Origin: Alteromonas australica
Lineage (GTDB): Bacteria > Pseudomonadota > Gammaproteobacteria > Enterobacterales > Alteromonadaceae
Direction: 5' to 3'
Assembly: GCF_000730385.1 (NCBI RefSeq)
Contig: NZ_CP008849.1
Span: 3,348,001-3,412,000 of the forward strand
Length of the DNA stretch: 64,000 nt
This document shows, piece by piece, positions 8,851-17,503 of the stretch (positions within the stretch are counted from its first letter, which is position 1; every line of letters begins with the position of its first letter). The position numbers and the translations under genes were made by a program. Under the pieces are notes generated by a model that saw nothing but the letters and a program-made list of their open reading frames with translations, had not been told where the DNA came from and did no database searches.

Positions 8851-10197
8851 CTAATGTTTCTTTGCTGGCGCGACTTCTGCGGCGTAAACATGAACTGGGC
8901 CATGCATATTGGAACGAAAAACCACCCATTTACTATCGGGTGTAAAGGTAACATTGGGCTCTAACCTGTAATCATGATTTTCCATATTCACCAGCTTTTT
9001 TGCTTTTAGTACGGCAGGCTTAATTAACGCTGCAGCATCGGGAGCACTGATGCCTGCCACATCACGAACGGGCTCTGACTCAAAAAGGTATATCCACTTA
9101 CCGTCTTTAGCACGAGCCACCATTTCATTGTCTCCGCCATCGCCAGCGAACATTGTACCGTTGGGCGCAATATTAAAATGAACAGACCACCAATCCCGCG
9201 GCAAGTGACGCCACACGCGCTCATTAGTTTTTATATCGATACTTGCCAGCCAAAACACTTCACCTCGTGGTGTTTGCAAGTCATAAAAAATTCGTTCTCC
9301 ACTGGCATCAAAAAACTCATGCCCTGCTATTTCCATATTCATTGTGCGTGTGTGCATCTTTTTACGCTCACTACCATCTAAATTCATGGTCCATATACGA
9401 TCAACTTTGTGCCACGGCCCTTCGTGACAAAACATGATTTTGTTCGGATCAGTAGGAGAAAACTGAATGTGATTTAGCCAGTCGGTGGCTTCATAAATCG
9501 TGCTTTGCTTCGCGGTTTGAATATCTACCACAAACATCTGCATGGGAATTCTTGCTTCTAATCGCTCGTTAATCCTCACCTCTTTAGCCTCTGCAAACGT
9601 TAGCGGTTTACCATCTTCTCCAACGGCTTCATAGCGTGCTTCAAACCTTGCATGCCTTGGGCCCGACTCTAATTGGTAGGCGCGCTCTGCAAAAGCTCCA
9701 ATAAGCAATGTCTCGTCTGTATTTATTGAGTGAATTTTCCCTCTAGGTACAGTAGCAATATGCTGTACCTCACCACTATCAATATTGATAGCCAGTACTG
9801 TAGTAGGTTGTTGAAGTTCGTTTTTCGCTACCACCTTCCCGTCGCCAGCGCCGTCAATTTGAGTAACATATACATTGCGACTTTTGGGCCCCATAAATAA
9901 CAGGCCTACATCGGGGTGTTCATATAGCCGACGAACCTCAAAGGTCTTCAAATCTACGGTTGCGATACCACGTGGGTTATCTACAGAGATAACCATTTTA
10001 TCCCCCTGGGCACTGTACCCATTTTGATGGAAGTACAAGGAACGGGAGCCTGGCTCTTCAGACAACCGAACAACACGGTGGCCCGTCGTCTCATCTATCC
10101 ATTCCTTAGGGATGGTATTGGCAACACTTGAGGTGGCGAATAATGCCAAAGTGAGTAGAAGGTAAGAAAACGCGTGATTACTTTTCATTGAATGCAT
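8851..10197 (-). CDS. ogl: Oligogalacturonate lyase, PL22 family, with signal peptide
   Basis: Predicted beta-propeller lyase of 448 residues (family PL22), which cleaves unsaturated di- and oligogalacturonates by beta-elimination. Family-like features include the EWIDETTGHRVVRLS opening after the leader, NHIQFSP, MFCHEGPWH and HEFFDASG. Unlike classic cytoplasmic Ogl it begins with a clear Sec signal peptide (SYLLLTLALFATSSVA) with probable cleavage before NTIP, so it should act in the periplasm. The start is ambiguous: ATG at 10197 has AGGAG only 4 nt away, while ATG at 10188 has 13 nt. It overlaps the end of the GPH transporter gene by 20 bp, so the two are translationally coupled. Confidence 0.85.
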   Translation of the reverse strand: MHSMKSNHAFSYLLLTLALFATSSVANTIPKEWIDETTGHRVVRLSEEPGSRSLYFHQNGYSAQGDKMVISVDNPRGIATVDLKTFEVRRLYEHPDVGLLFMGPKSRNVYVTQIDGAGDGKVVAKNELQQPTTVLAINIDSGEVQHIATVPRGKIHSINTDETLLIGAFAERAYQLESGPRHARFEARYEAVGEDGKPLTFAEAKEVRINERLEARIPMQMFVVDIQTAKQSTIYEATDWLNHIQFSPTDPNKIMFCHEGPWHKVDRIWTMNLDGSERKKMHTRTMNMEIAGHEFFDASGERIFYDLQTPRGEVFWLASIDIKTNERVWRHLPRDWWSVHFNIAPNGTMFAGDGGDNEMVARAKDGKWIYLFESEPVRDVAGISAPDAAALIKPAVLKAKKLVNMENHDYRLEPNVTFTPDSKWVVFRSNMHGPVHVYAAEVAPAKKH

Positions 10198-11725
10198 CTC
10201 TCACTCCTGGTTTGATAACTGAAGGAGAAAAACGTCCTACGTTATTGCGTCCCCAGAGCTCGTCGTATTTAAAGCCTGAAAGGTCTTCTACTATGTGCTT
10301 GTTTTGTTCAGACGTTGGCGAAGTAGCGCCTGTTTTTAAGTGCGCTATTTCAGCCATTAAGACTTCATGGGTCTCTTTACTTAATTTAAAGAACGTAGAT
10401 ACGTAGAAGCCGAGCAATAAAACGATAATGGGCCCAACCGCTAGCATGATCACGATAGTGGAAATTGCTTGATCACTTTGCGCGTCTGCGCCTGAAATAA
10501 ATCCCCCCATTTCCAGGATGATCCCCACCGACATGACCGCAAGTGCTTGTGTTGCTTTTCGGATAAAGGTCATCACACCAGCAAAACTTCCCTCACGACG
10601 CTGTGCAGTAACGATTTGGTCTACATCCGCCATGTAGTTGTACGTGTTCCAAGGAATATAATTAAGTGCTCCCCGGCCAAGACCAGCAATAATGACGCCG
10701 ACGGCTAACCACAGCAGGTTGAATTCACCACTCATAACGTACATAAGCACCAACGCGACAATAGCGACGATATAAAGTGAGATAGCTACGCGATAGGTAG
10801 GCGCAGGACCAAACCTCATGACTAAAGGGATAGCCACTGCCACGGCGGCGAGCTGCGCAATGTAAGTCACTGCCATCATTTCAGATGCGATCACGACAGT
10901 ACCGCCAATTGCGAATACGACAAAATAGGTGAACACGGCATTAAATACATCTTGGCTAATATAACCACCGAGATACATACCTAGATGTAAACGAAATGCT
11001 CGAATCTTCAGCGTAGAAGTGAGATTGGTATACAAGACTTTGAAGGTATCAGCCACGCTGCCTTTACGCTCTTGCGCTAAGGCATCTTCACTCACCCCAG
11101 TTTGTTCACGCTCCCATGTAAATAGCCATACAATGAAGACAACCACCATAAACAACGCGGCGAAGATAATTCCCATAATCAGAAAAGTAGATGCTGACTC
11201 TTTGCCTCCCACTGAGCTCACAATCCAACTTGGCAGAATCCCCGCTAATATCGCGGACATTTGCCCTGTAAGGATTCTTGCGCCAGCAAGCTTCGCTTTT
11301 TTCTTGTAGTCATCCGTCATTTCCGCTGCCAATGTCTCATAAGGAATGATGACAGCGGCGTAAATCAATTCGAAAAACACGTACGTCACTAAGTAGTACA
11401 AGTAATGTTGACCGCTAACCCACATTAACGCGAAGCTGGGAAGCAAAGGAATAGAGAACAATAAGAAGACTCGGCGGCGACCAAACCTACGTCCCAATCG
11501 AGTATTGCCCAATCCATCTGAAATGTGACCGATAAGGGGGCTCGCAACTGCATCTAGTATACGTGCAATGGCAAAAATACTAGCAGCTTCAACCGCAGAT
11601 AAACCACAAAACGTAGTGTAGAAAAATAAAATCCAACCACTGATAACGGCCATCGACCCCGCACCGAGGATATCGTTTAAACCGTAAGCAATATAATTGA
11701 CGGGCTTTAGTTCTCGTCTTGTCAT
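10178..11725 (-). CDS. GPH-family sugar:cation symporter (MFS)
   Basis: Integral inner-membrane transporter of 515 residues with about 12 hydrophobic segments. The GPH (glycoside-pentoside-hexuronide) signature is visible in the first loops: YGLNDILG, then DAVASPLIGHISDG and the basic RFGRRR motif between helices 2 and 3. It is expected to import oligosaccharides or uronate/rhamnose disaccharides coupled to Na+ or H+. It lies 32 nt after GH105 and overlaps the PL22 gene. Since GH105 has no signal peptide, import of an unsaturated galacturonyl-rhamnose disaccharide is the simplest reading. No TonB-dependent outer-membrane receptor is seen nearby. Confidence 0.85.
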   Translation of the reverse strand: MTRRELKPVNYIAYGLNDILGAGSMAVISGWILFFYTTFCGLSAVEAASIFAIARILDAVASPLIGHISDGLGNTRLGRRFGRRRVFLLFSIPLLPSFALMWVSGQHYLYYLVTYVFFELIYAAVIIPYETLAAEMTDDYKKKAKLAGARILTGQMSAILAGILPSWIVSSVGGKESASTFLIMGIIFAALFMVVVFIVWLFTWEREQTGVSEDALAQERKGSVADTFKVLYTNLTSTLKIRAFRLHLGMYLGGYISQDVFNAVFTYFVVFAIGGTVVIASEMMAVTYIAQLAAVAVAIPLVMRFGPAPTYRVAISLYIVAIVALVLMYVMSGEFNLLWLAVGVIIAGLGRGALNYIPWNTYNYMADVDQIVTAQRREGSFAGVMTFIRKATQALAVMSVGIILEMGGFISGADAQSDQAISTIVIMLAVGPIIVLLLGFYVSTFFKLSKETHEVLMAEIAHLKTGATSPTSEQNKHIVEDLSGFKYDELWGRNNVGRFSPSVIKPGVRDAFNEK

Positions 11726-11757
11726 TGTTCTATTCCCTTTTCCCGTATGGTTGTTGA

Positions 11758-12864
11758 TTAGATGTAATTATTCATGTATTCAACAAGTGCCAATATGGCC
11801 ATCGACTGCCCATAAGGCATAGACGTTAATGGAATATCTTTGTAGCCTTGCAGCGTATCGAATACAGGCGTGCCAAAGGAAACTTGCTGTAGCTCACCGG
11901 TTTCGTCGATGTGCTCAATCACCGCGTTAATCGCTTTTTCAGCACAAGGGAGATATTCTTTTCCGACATAACCTTTTCTCACCGCTTTCAAAATGCCGTA
12001 AGCAAATCCAGCAGCTGCAGATGCTTCTAAGTAAGAGTCAGGATCATCGAGCAAGGTGTGCCATAAGCCATCTTCGTGTTGAGTTTCAACAAGGGCTTTA
12101 ATTTGAGCTTCTAATGTTTCAATTAAGAAAAGACGTAAACTATCTGTTTCGGGTAAGTCGAGTAACTCGATAAATTCAGGAATTGCTATAGTGACCCAAC
12201 AATTGCCTCTCGCCCAACGGGCGTCGGCAAAGTTATGACGGCCGTCAAATGTCCACCCGTGGAACCACAAACCCGTTTTGCGATCGGTGAGGTATTTGGT
12301 GTGCAACATAAACTGACGCTTTGCTTCTTCAACATAATGAGGTCTGTCTAGTAACAAACCTATTTTAGCCAGCGGAAGTACACTCATCATCAAGGTATCG
12401 TCCCACAGATGCTGATGATTTTCGGCATTGAACACAATATGTTGTAAACCATCTTCTTCGGTGCGCGGCATGTCACGCATTACCCACTCTGCCCACACAT
12501 CTAAGTAAGGAAGATAGCTACGATTTCCGGTACGCTCTTGCATGTAAGCTAGGGTAAGAAACGGAGACATTGTGTTGACGTTTTTCGTCGGCGTTCCTTC
12601 TGAAAATCGGTCAGCAAACCAATCTTCGATGATCGCTTGCGCCTTACTTTCACCCGTCATATCCCAGTACTTTAACAAGCCATATAAACCAATGCCGTGG
12701 GTCCACTCCCAGTCTCCCCACCCTTTAGTATCAATAACACGTCCGTCTTCTAGCTTAAGCAAGAACTCACCGGTTTCATCCGTGATATTGACAAGGTTGT
12801 CGATAAGTAAATCAATCTTTTTACGTACCGTTGAATAGGCGATGTCGTTAACGATAGCGGGCAT
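11758..12864 (-). CDS. Unsaturated rhamnogalacturonyl hydrolase, GH105 family
   Basis: Predicted alpha/alpha-barrel hydrolase of 368 residues that hydrates the double bond of unsaturated galacturonyl-rhamnose, releasing rhamnose and a 4-deoxy uronate. Family landmarks are GWGDWEWTHGIGLYGL, HLWDDTLMM with the catalytic-type Asp, and FADARWARGNCW, as in Bacillus YteR/YesR. There is no signal peptide, so it is cytoplasmic. I start at the ATG at 12864 because AGAGGA lies 6 nt upstream; the longer frame to 12924 would run into operator site C. It is the first gene of the long GH105-GPH-PL22-kduD-iclR-kdgK-kinase run. Specificity for galacturonyl over glucuronyl (ulvan) substrates is inferred from the PL26 and PL22 neighbours. 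Confidence 0.88.
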   Translation of the reverse strand: MPAIVNDIAYSTVRKKIDLLIDNLVNITDETGEFLLKLEDGRVIDTKGWGDWEWTHGIGLYGLLKYWDMTGESKAQAIIEDWFADRFSEGTPTKNVNTMSPFLTLAYMQERTGNRSYLPYLDVWAEWVMRDMPRTEEDGLQHIVFNAENHQHLWDDTLMMSVLPLAKIGLLLDRPHYVEEAKRQFMLHTKYLTDRKTGLWFHGWTFDGRHNFADARWARGNCWVTIAIPEFIELLDLPETDSLRLFLIETLEAQIKALVETQHEDGLWHTLLDDPDSYLEASAAAGFAYGILKAVRKGYVGKEYLPCAEKAINAVIEHIDETGELQQVSFGTPVFDTLQGYKDIPLTSMPYGQSMAILALVEYMNNYI

Positions 12865-12911
12865 AAACTTTCCTCTAATTAAACTATACGGGTTGAAAAC
12901 AACCACCGTAA

Positions 12912-12929
12912 AAATCACTTTCAATCACA
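12912..12929 (-). promoter_or_regulatory. Candidate rhamnose-cluster operator, site C
   Basis: On the minus strand it reads TGTGATTGAAAGTGATTT. It is 47 nt upstream of the GH105 gene and points towards it. Two more ATTGATG units follow at 10-bp spacing (CAAT at 12936 and 12946 on the plus strand), so this promoter may carry an extended array of half-sites. Confidence 0.7.
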
Positions 12930-13017
12930 ATACATCAATTCACATCAATTTAACATGATACACCATGAATAATTCACATATTCAGTTCACATATGAAACT
13001 TTTTTATCCGTATAAGA

Positions 13018-13044
13018 AAAAACGCCCGTGAATTGAGCGTTTTT
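13018..13044 (-). terminator. Rho-independent terminator of the PL26-like gene
   Basis: Arms AAAAACGC (13018-13025) and GCGTTTTT (13037-13044) flank an 11-nt loop. On the minus strand the stem ends in a T-run. It lies about 30 nt past the stop of the exolyase gene and separates it from the GH105 operon. Confidence 0.75.
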
Positions 13045-13076
13045 GATGGTAGGAAAAACGAATGAGCGTTAGCGAG

Positions 13077-15776
13077 TTATAGCGCGTGTTTAATAAGTGC
13101 AAGGTTTTGAATTGCAGCAAGGCCCCATTGAGATGCATCGTTTGTCGAGAGCCATGCAGCTTCCTCTACCGCATTTAACGTTTGCGGCCCAGTGACACAA
13201 TCAGTACCCGTATTTTTGCGTAGTGGATTGCTATTCATAAATTCACGCCATGCGCGCTTTGCCAAGCTAGCGTCATTCTCTTGAGCAGCCACGAATGCAG
13301 TAAGCCTAGAATGTGCCACGGTGAGGTTATTGCCCTTCATGCGCTTACCGAGCACCGCGACTTGTTCACTTGTGGGAGCACTATATAGGCGTCCATACTT
13401 CAACCAAGCTTGTTTGTATTCGGGGACATCAAGCAACTGCAGAAGCTCAGTTGATATTTCTATCAACCCGAAGACAGAGCTTAAATGTGAAAGAGACGGC
13501 CCAGTATCTTCATAGGGCACGAGTTGCTGGGTCTGGGTATTGTAACCAAATGCACCAGCAAAGAAGCCTTGGGGGTGGGAACCAATAACCCGCATAGCAT
13601 TAACGAGCTTCTTTTTATACTGCTCATCACCGCTTCGCTCCCACGCCGTTAACCAATTAGCCGCTGTAGATCCCCAATCGGTGCCAACCCCCATCTTTGC
13701 AAGGCCTGGTATTGGATTTGTTTTATCGACCTTTCGGGTTGGATTTACTACAGCTAGTGCAGCATCGGCATTTGCCACTTCGTTAAGTACATCACCGGTG
13801 CGGTCATCACCCGTAATGTAATAATGAAAGCGACGATATGCAGCAGTACTGATACGCATTTGCTTTGCACTACAACCCCAATGTTGCACATTGTGACGAG
13901 TACCCAATCCCTTAAACCTACCTGCGTGATAAATATCAACATCTCGATTATGGCGTGTCATGCGCTCTGCTAAATGAAAGCTGGTGGGATCCCCACTGCG
14001 CAAAAATGAGTACCACAGCCATAAGTCGGGAGAAAGCTCTGAATTATCCCACGCATAACCCCCTATATCGTATCGCCATACATGACGATCGACATCATAG
14101 GTATGCATGATATCTCCGTAGTTCCAGAATCCATACCAATGTCGCTGGTCAACTTGTCCGGCATAGTACTGAACCTGCCATGCTAGTCGATCCTCTATCT
14201 GTTTGCGTGCAGGTGTTGAACGATCTGGTAAGCTCCACACGCCGCCAAATACTTTAGCTTCTAAGTAATCGCTAGGTGCTGCGACGAGCCTTGCAGGATG
14301 ACGTACTTGCTCCGTCATATTTATCATCTCATCTCGAGAAGGTGTGCTTTGTTTAACGGACAAAGTGAACTCGGTAGTGCGGGCAATACCATAGGCATCG
14401 CCAAACCCAGGTTCGTAATCTTCGTAGATGATATTGAGGGCGTCGAGTTGCTCCTCATAGGTTTCTTGACCCATTCCGTCGTGGTAAAAACGAACATCCA
14501 TAGCTGGCGCTTCCGGGGAGTAAAACCATATTGTGGCGTGAGAAATCGCTTCTCCTGCATCGCGTATATCGATTTGCACGGGGTGCAATTGCCAGAAGTC
14601 ACGCATGCCAAAAGCAATACCACCACTACAACCGCCCAGGTAACCTACCCCACTTGAACGCTTCCCTTGATCTACACCAATCCAACCGTGACCGGCTTTG
14701 GTTCTCTTTTTGATTTCAAAGCCGTTAGCACCTATTTGCGTTAATGTAACATCGTTCCAAACTGGGATGTATTGCAAGCGACTACTTACACGCTCATCCC
14801 ATTCACTTAAAGGAGGTGTTTTGCGTCCCGCGATCTGGGCATCTTTTACCGCTTGACCGGGGTCTCGCCTAAGACCCGTAATACCCTTTACCGCTTCTGC
14901 CCATAGCCCTTCTTCTTCGCCTACTAAACGCAGATGCCTGTCGTAAAGTGCATCGTTTTGCAGTACCGAGAAACGCAAACCTAAGCCTTGTATAAAGTCA
15001 TTGTTTACATCGCCGTCAAAAACAAAAGAGTGAGTTATGTGTAGCGCGTCGCTGCCAGCGTACCCATACAGTCGTATTGTGAAGGGCAACCATTGTTTAC
15101 TATTTTCTCTAGCATGAACCCCCTCAACTTTAATGACAGCACGCACAGGTCCGGTCTGCTCAACCGTAACGCTTTGTATTTTTGAAGAAAACTGAGTAGT
15201 AACAGCATCGAAATCAGGGGAGGACTTCACCAATCCGACAAGATGTGCGTTTTGCCCAACTAACTTGTTACCACGCATCAACTTACTAACAATATGCGTA
15301 CCCTGTTTAGGAATTTCAAACTGCGCTATGCCTGTTGAAAGTGTCACCGCATTGGCGTTTTCACTTACCTTGACTGGTGTTTTGGGAATCTTTGGAGCTG
15401 ATTTTATGATCTTTGCCGCGCGACCGACTTCTGCTGATGTGGGTATAGCATGAGCCGTCCACTTTATAGAACCATCAGGCCAAAATGCTGTTACCCATGT
15501 TTGCAGAGGAATCTGCTCGCCCTTTTCATTAACCAGCGAGAGTGGCTCACCTTTACGCAACGTCCCCTGTTTCCATGGATAACCAAAAGTCGTCCCTTTT
15601 AGTTCGCCGGGCTCATCACCGTCTAGCCAATTGAGAGCGCCTTTAATACGCTCTATTTTTTTTGATGATTGAAGAGGCATACCGCTAGCCGGCTTCGTTG
15701 ATGCTGAACACGCTGTTAATGAAAATGGCACAGATGCTGCCACCCCAGAACGGATAATAAATTCTCGTCTATCCAT
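13077..15776 (-). CDS. PcRGLX/YetA-like rhamnogalacturonan exolyase (PL26-like), Tat lipoprotein
   Basis: Large exported protein of 899 residues. The N terminus has a twin-arginine motif (MDRREFIIRSG) and a lipobox-like LTAC, so it may be a Tat-exported lipoprotein. The rest fits three parts: an N-terminal RIFT-barrel-like domain (about 45-130), a central beta-sandwich (about 140-480) and a C-terminal alpha/alpha toroid (about 500-890) rich in Trp, Tyr and His (QRHWYGFWNYGDIMHTYD, HNVQHWGCS). This is the plan of PL26 rhamnogalacturonan exolyases and of Bacillus YetA. It would release unsaturated galacturonyl-rhamnose disaccharides, which the GPH symporter and GH105 then use. It is divergent from the DUF1961 lipoprotein gene, with operator site D between them. 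Confidence 0.72.
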   Translation of the reverse strand: MDRREFIIRSGVAASVPFSLTACSASTKPASGMPLQSSKKIERIKGALNWLDGDEPGELKGTTFGYPWKQGTLRKGEPLSLVNEKGEQIPLQTWVTAFWPDGSIKWTAHAIPTSAEVGRAAKIIKSAPKIPKTPVKVSENANAVTLSTGIAQFEIPKQGTHIVSKLMRGNKLVGQNAHLVGLVKSSPDFDAVTTQFSSKIQSVTVEQTGPVRAVIKVEGVHARENSKQWLPFTIRLYGYAGSDALHITHSFVFDGDVNNDFIQGLGLRFSVLQNDALYDRHLRLVGEEEGLWAEAVKGITGLRRDPGQAVKDAQIAGRKTPPLSEWDERVSSRLQYIPVWNDVTLTQIGANGFEIKKRTKAGHGWIGVDQGKRSSGVGYLGGCSGGIAFGMRDFWQLHPVQIDIRDAGEAISHATIWFYSPEAPAMDVRFYHDGMGQETYEEQLDALNIIYEDYEPGFGDAYGIARTTEFTLSVKQSTPSRDEMINMTEQVRHPARLVAAPSDYLEAKVFGGVWSLPDRSTPARKQIEDRLAWQVQYYAGQVDQRHWYGFWNYGDIMHTYDVDRHVWRYDIGGYAWDNSELSPDLWLWYSFLRSGDPTSFHLAERMTRHNRDVDIYHAGRFKGLGTRHNVQHWGCSAKQMRISTAAYRRFHYYITGDDRTGDVLNEVANADAALAVVNPTRKVDKTNPIPGLAKMGVGTDWGSTAANWLTAWERSGDEQYKKKLVNAMRVIGSHPQGFFAGAFGYNTQTQQLVPYEDTGPSLSHLSSVFGLIEISTELLQLLDVPEYKQAWLKYGRLYSAPTSEQVAVLGKRMKGNNLTVAHSRLTAFVAAQENDASLAKRAWREFMNSNPLRKNTGTDCVTGPQTLNAVEEAAWLSTNDASQWGLAAIQNLALIKHAL

Positions 15777-15856
15777 GTGGACTCCGATAACGCTTAATGT
15801 TAATTACTTTTTAATCTTTGTTTAATTTTTATCACAAAAGAAATAAAATAACTAAT

Positions 15857-15874
15857 TATGATTGAATTTGATTA
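15857..15874 (+). promoter_or_regulatory. Candidate rhamnose-cluster operator, site D
   Basis: Reads TATGATTGAATTTGATTA on the plus strand, identical to site E at 17 of 18 positions. It lies between the divergent exolyase and DUF1961 genes, 40 nt before the latter's GTG. A third ATTG half-site follows at 15881, again in 10-bp phase. Confidence 0.7.
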
Positions 15875-15914
15875 TTAATAATTGCACATTTAAACCTTCA
15901 GGGGAGAGATCACT

Positions 15915-16703
15915 GTGTCGAATACGTTTACTTTACTAGCCAAAGCTAGCTTATTTACACTCGTAGGGCTGTCATTGTCTGGCTGCCAAAAGGCACCTGA
16001 TACCATGCCCCCTAACGCAGTCCCTGCACAAGTTACTCAACATATGCAGCTTATTTATGATAACCCCATGCAAAATGCCGAAGATATGACCGGCTGGCAA
16101 ATGGAGGGGCCTGGACAGGTAAGCTTCGAAAACAATTGGATGCAAATGTGGTCACCTGATGAAGCCATGCATCACGTGTACTGGGCACCTATACGCTTTC
16201 CAGACAGCTTTGTCGCAAGTTGGCAAGCGCAAGCCCTTAATACCGAGGCTGGGTTAGTCATTGTTTTTTTTGCTGCAAAGGGCGTGAATGGCGAGTCTAT
16301 ATTCGACAGCCAGCTTCTACCTCGCAACGGTACATTCACTCAATATACCGAGGGTGACATTAAAAGTTATCATATTTCTTACTATGCAAACGCGGCGCAC
16401 AACCCTGATCGTCAACACGCAAATTTGAGAAAAAACAATACATTCTCACTACTTCAAAAAGGAAAGGTGGGTATACCTGCTCACTCAACAAAGCCGCACA
16501 CTATTACGTTAGTGAAGCAAAGTGCGCATATTCAACTGTTTATCAATGACGAAAAAGTGATTGATTATATAGACAACACCCCCGTTGTAGACAATGTCGA
16601 CACGGGCAAACCTTTGGCCGACGGCTACATAGGTTTTAGACAGATGAAGTGGACTCAGTTTCAGTATAGAAATTTAAAAGTATGGGCGTACAAAAACTCG
16701 TAG
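15915..16703 (+). CDS. DUF1961 (YesU-like) lipoprotein
   Basis: Exported lipoprotein of 262 residues; the leader ends in LSLSGC, a good lipobox, with the lipidated Cys at 24. The body is a single jelly-roll-like domain with PGQVSFENNWMQMWSP, ARLVIVFF-type strands and YIGFRQM near the end, matching the DUF1961 family. Bacillus YesU of this family is encoded in the rhamnogalacturonan operon, and its biochemical role is not established. The start is a GTG preceded by GGGGAGAG at 6 nt. It is the only plus-strand gene of the core cluster and lies behind operator D. A carbohydrate-binding or lyase-like role is possible. Confidence 0.8.
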   Translation: MSNTFTLLAKASLFTLVGLSLSGCQKAPDTMPPNAVPAQVTQHMQLIYDNPMQNAEDMTGWQMEGPGQVSFENNWMQMWSPDEAMHHVYWAPIRFPDSFVASWQAQALNTEAGLVIVFFAAKGVNGESIFDSQLLPRNGTFTQYTEGDIKSYHISYYANAAHNPDRQHANLRKNNTFSLLQKGKVGIPAHSTKPHTITLVKQSAHIQLFINDEKVIDYIDNTPVVDNVDTGKPLADGYIGFRQMKWTQFQYRNLKVWAYKNS

Positions 16704-16817
16704 CATCCACGAGGCCAGTGTCGTTACTTGCTTAACTTTCTCTACATTCGAACTCACGAAAAGTGATATTAGAACCTGTTGTTTTTTGTTGTACTTTTTG
16801 GCAGCGATCAACAGGCT

Positions 16818-17132
16818 CTAGTCTAAATGAAATACTCGCGTAAGCGGCTGAACAACCGGGCTATTATCGGCGTTGTGTTCCATAATATCGCCCATAAATT
16901 CCCACCACTTTTGCATGATTTCGTATTCGGGTAAGTTATCCATATCGTGAGTCGATTCCCGTTTTAACACTGCGAATAACTGCAAGGTGTCTGGGTGCAG
17001 AAATATTGAGTAGTCGTGGATACCCGCTTTTTTCAATAAAGCCACAAGTTCAGGCCAAATCTCATCGTGACGTTTTTTATATTCATCCTCAAAACCGGGC
17101 AGCAACTGCATTACAAACGCTATTTTTTCCAT
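16818..17132 (-). CDS. rhaM: L-rhamnose mutarotase
   Basis: Small cytoplasmic enzyme of 104 residues, exactly the length of E. coli RhaM. It interconverts alpha and beta anomers of L-rhamnose ahead of the isomerase. Family features are the RHDEIWPEL segment with the conserved His, HDYSIFLH, and the Trp pair in QKWWEFM. The ATG at 17132 has AGGA 8 nt upstream; the longer frame to 17162 is not needed. It stands apart from the other rhamnose genes. Operator site E lies 268 nt upstream and points towards it, implying a long leader or an intervening transcription unit. Confidence 0.93.
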   Translation of the reverse strand: MEKIAFVMQLLPGFEDEYKKRHDEIWPELVALLKKAGIHDYSIFLHPDTLQLFAVLKRESTHDMDNLPEYEIMQKWWEFMGDIMEHNADNSPVVQPLTRVFHLD

Positions 17133-17273
17133 TTCAAATATCCTATTAGAGCTCACTGACAACGCACTTAGTCAGCCTTGATTTCGTTACCTGCAAACGA
17201 TTATGCCGAGTCCCCCCCTGTGGCTCAAGGTTAAAATAAGGCGGCGCGCCTACATGTAGGGTTTGAGGTGATT

Positions 17274-17369
17274 ATGCGTAAACGCGCCATAAAAAATATA
17301 CAAATGACTCTTGCGTTCACTTTGACATCGACGATGGTTTTACTCTATTTAACCCGAAAACCTATGTAA
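17274..17369 (+). CDS. Possible 31-residue small membrane protein
   Basis: An ATG with a good ribosome site (GAGGTG, 5 nt spacing) opens a 31-codon frame. The product begins with basic residues (MRKRAIKN) and continues with a hydrophobic stretch of about 16 residues (MTLAFTLTSTMVLLYL), the layout of a single-pass small membrane protein. No family is recognised. It would be antisense to any transcript running from site E to rhaM, which counts against it. Conservation is the only real test. Confidence 0.25.
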   Translation: MRKRAIKNIQMTLAFTLTSTMVLLYLTRKPM

Positions 17370-17400
17370 CACCGGTCGAACTTCACACACTAGCCCTTAA

Positions 17401-17418
17401 CAATCAAATTCAATCATA
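17401..17418 (-). promoter_or_regulatory. Candidate rhamnose-cluster operator, site E
   Basis: On the minus strand it reads TATGATTGAATTTGATTG, the best match to the consensus and 17/18 identical to site D 1.5 kb away. It points to rhaM, 268 nt downstream. Confidence 0.65.
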
Positions 17419-17503
17419 AATATTCAAGCAATGTAAATACGAGGAAACATTAAAGTTCAAATGAGAAACATAGAACTCGACGGTTTGTGAACACATGAAT
17501 AGT

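Larger units (their letters stand above)
17163..17503. other. Intergenic region upstream of rhaM
   Basis: This 341-nt stretch contains operator site E (17401-17418) and a possible 31-codon ORF on the plus strand (17274-17369). Otherwise I see only AT-rich sequence and one short GC-rich patch (GGCGGCGCGCC near 17241). Confidence 0.5.

Noticed and set aside
12950..13017. KdgR palindrome upstream of GH105
   Set aside because: A single TGAAAC half is present near 12994, but the matching second half is missing.
15857..15874. Operator D as an ordinary AT-rich coincidence
   Set aside because: Not kept, because site E matches it at 17 of 18 positions and four further sites share the half-site spacing.
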